NCBI GenBank assembly: GCA_964387795.1
Contig: CAYLYP010000131.1
Location: 1 to 5,682, forward strand
Length of the DNA: 5,682 bases
Reading direction: 5' to 3'
Source: CAYLYP01 sp964387795
Lineage (GTDB): Bacteria; Bacteroidota; Bacteroidia; Bacteroidales; UBA7960
Part shown: positions 4,829 to 5,682 of the stretch, piece by piece
Numbering within the stretch: position 1 is the first letter of the stretch
Layout of the letters: each line of letters opens with the position of its first letter
Position numbers and translations under genes: made by a program
Notes under the pieces: model-generated
The model's input: only the letters and a program-made list of their open reading frames with translations
What the model was told of the DNA's origin: nothing
Database searches by the model: none

Positions 4829-5682
4829 TATTTAGTAAGGGTTAATGTAATACAATGCTCTTTCTCATTTTTAGTGATGAGCAGGAAGTATTTCTTGTTG
4901 TATATAAGGTTTAACCTGTGCCTTACATTTTCGATGCCAATACCTTTCTCGCGACCCGATTTGATTAATGAAAGGACGCCCTGTGGGATACTGTTGCGGA
5001 CAATAAAAACAAGCATATTGTCCTGGTGGTAAAGTTCAATGTCAACAAATCCTTCAGGGTCTTTTTCGATGCTGCTGTGCTTAAAAGCGTTTTCAACAAA
5101 TGGGACAAGGAGCATGGGTGCTACCTGATAAGACTGGTCAGCACGGCTGAAATCAAAACGGATGTTTTGTTTTGATTCGGTTTTTAGTTGTTGAAATTCA
5201 ATATAATTGCTGATATAATCAATTTCTTTGTCAAGTGAAATGCTGTTGGATTCGCAGTCGTATAGCACATACCGGAGCATATCTGATAGTATGGCGATTT
5301 TCTCGGGTGCTGTCTGGTCGCCTGAGTATGCCATCGAATAGATATTGTTAAGGGCATTAAATAAAAAGTGGGGATTAATCTGGGTTTTAAGAAAACGCAG
5401 TTCAGATTCAACTTTTTCTCTTTTTAATTCTTCAATTTCGATTTTTGTCTTTTCTTCTTTTTTAAGCAGATATTTTGAAGTGCTGACCCAGAAGGCAATC
5501 CCGCATAAGATCATTTGAACAATAAAAGGAAAAAAGAAATTCTGGGGGCGTGGGATTCTATAGTCTTGCGAGAAATGATGTGCAATGTAAATTGTCGATG
5601 TTATAACAAGAGAGATGGTAGTGATGATGATGAAATTATCATTGTAGAACCTTCTCTTATTGGTTTCATAAAAGGTAGGGAT
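4828..5682 (-). CDS. LytS/YehU-type sensor histidine kinase, 5' end outside the window
   Basis: This inner-membrane sensor kinase is partner to the LytTR regulator that follows it. The frame stays open to the last base of the window, giving 284 residues without a true N-terminus; the in-frame ATG at 5514 is internal, because transmembrane sequence continues upstream of it. Numbering from the window edge, two hydrophobic segments lie at about 17-35 (NFIIITTISLVITSTIYIA) and 49-75 (FFFPFIVQ, then MILCGIAFWV), separated by a short polar loop. A charged coiled-coil stretch (about 72-98) follows. Then come the His_kinase H-box FLKTQINPHFLFNALNN with phospho-acceptor H105, the ATP-binding N-box LLVPFVENAFKHSS (E197, N198) and the G-box GIGIENVRHRLNLIY (from G247). 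Family members usually carry further membrane helices before this point, which would lie beyond the window. No sensing domain and hence no signal can be named. Confidence 0.93.
   Translation of the reverse strand: MPTFYETNKRRFYNDNFIIITTISLVITSTIYIAHHFSQDYRIPRPQNFFFPFIVQMILCGIAFWVSTSKYLLKKEEKTKIEIEELKREKVESELRFLKTQINPHFLFNALNNIYSMAYSGDQTAPEKIAILSDMLRYVLYDCESNSISLDKEIDYISNYIEFQQLKTESKQNIRFDFSRADQSYQVAPMLLVPFVENAFKHSSIEKDPEGFVDIELYHQDNMLVFIVRNSIPQGVLSLIKSGREKGIGIENVRHRLNLIYNKKYFLLITKNEKEHCITLTLTK

Overview
The window looks like chromosomal DNA of a member of the Bacteroidota, probably a Bacteroidales or Marinilabiliales-type organism. Three things point there. No gene has a clear Shine-Dalgarno sequence; starts sit behind A/T-rich leaders. 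Three upstream regions carry the phylum's -7 promoter box TAnnTTTG. The one conserved hypothetical protein belongs to a family I know only from this phylum. No transposase, phage gene, tRNA or rRNA is visible.

Layout. Positions 22-3028 hold three minus-strand metabolic genes, listed here in the order they are read. First is a class I PLP-dependent (aspartate-type) aminotransferase, closed by a strong intrinsic terminator at 1782-1808. Next is a PfkB-family heptose-7-phosphate kinase (RfaE1/HldE kinase domain only) with its own candidate promoter. Last is pdxH, pyridoxamine 5'-phosphate oxidase, 51 bp behind the kinase and probably on its transcript. PdxH makes the PLP that the aminotransferase needs; the kinase feeds ADP-heptose synthesis for lipopolysaccharide.

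Positions 3029-3467 are a gene-free divergent intergenic region and the most unusual part of the window. It holds the aminotransferase promoter, a GC-rich palindromic element of about 149 bp (3248-3396) built from degenerate 11-bp units (GTTGAGCCGGG and variants) running one way and then the other, a small terminator-like hairpin, and a promoter for the plus-strand gene.

Positions 3468-3983 (plus) encode a 171-residue membrane-anchored protein of a conserved Bacteroidota family of unknown function. Positions 4070-5682 (minus) hold a LytS/LytTR two-component pair. The sensor kinase overlaps the response regulator by one base, and its 5' end lies beyond the right edge of the window. The minus-strand pair converges on the plus-strand gene across an 86-bp gap.

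Most of the window is ordinary housekeeping sequence. The palindromic array at 3248-3396 is the best candidate for something undescribed. Its function is unknown, and all ideas about it here are inference.
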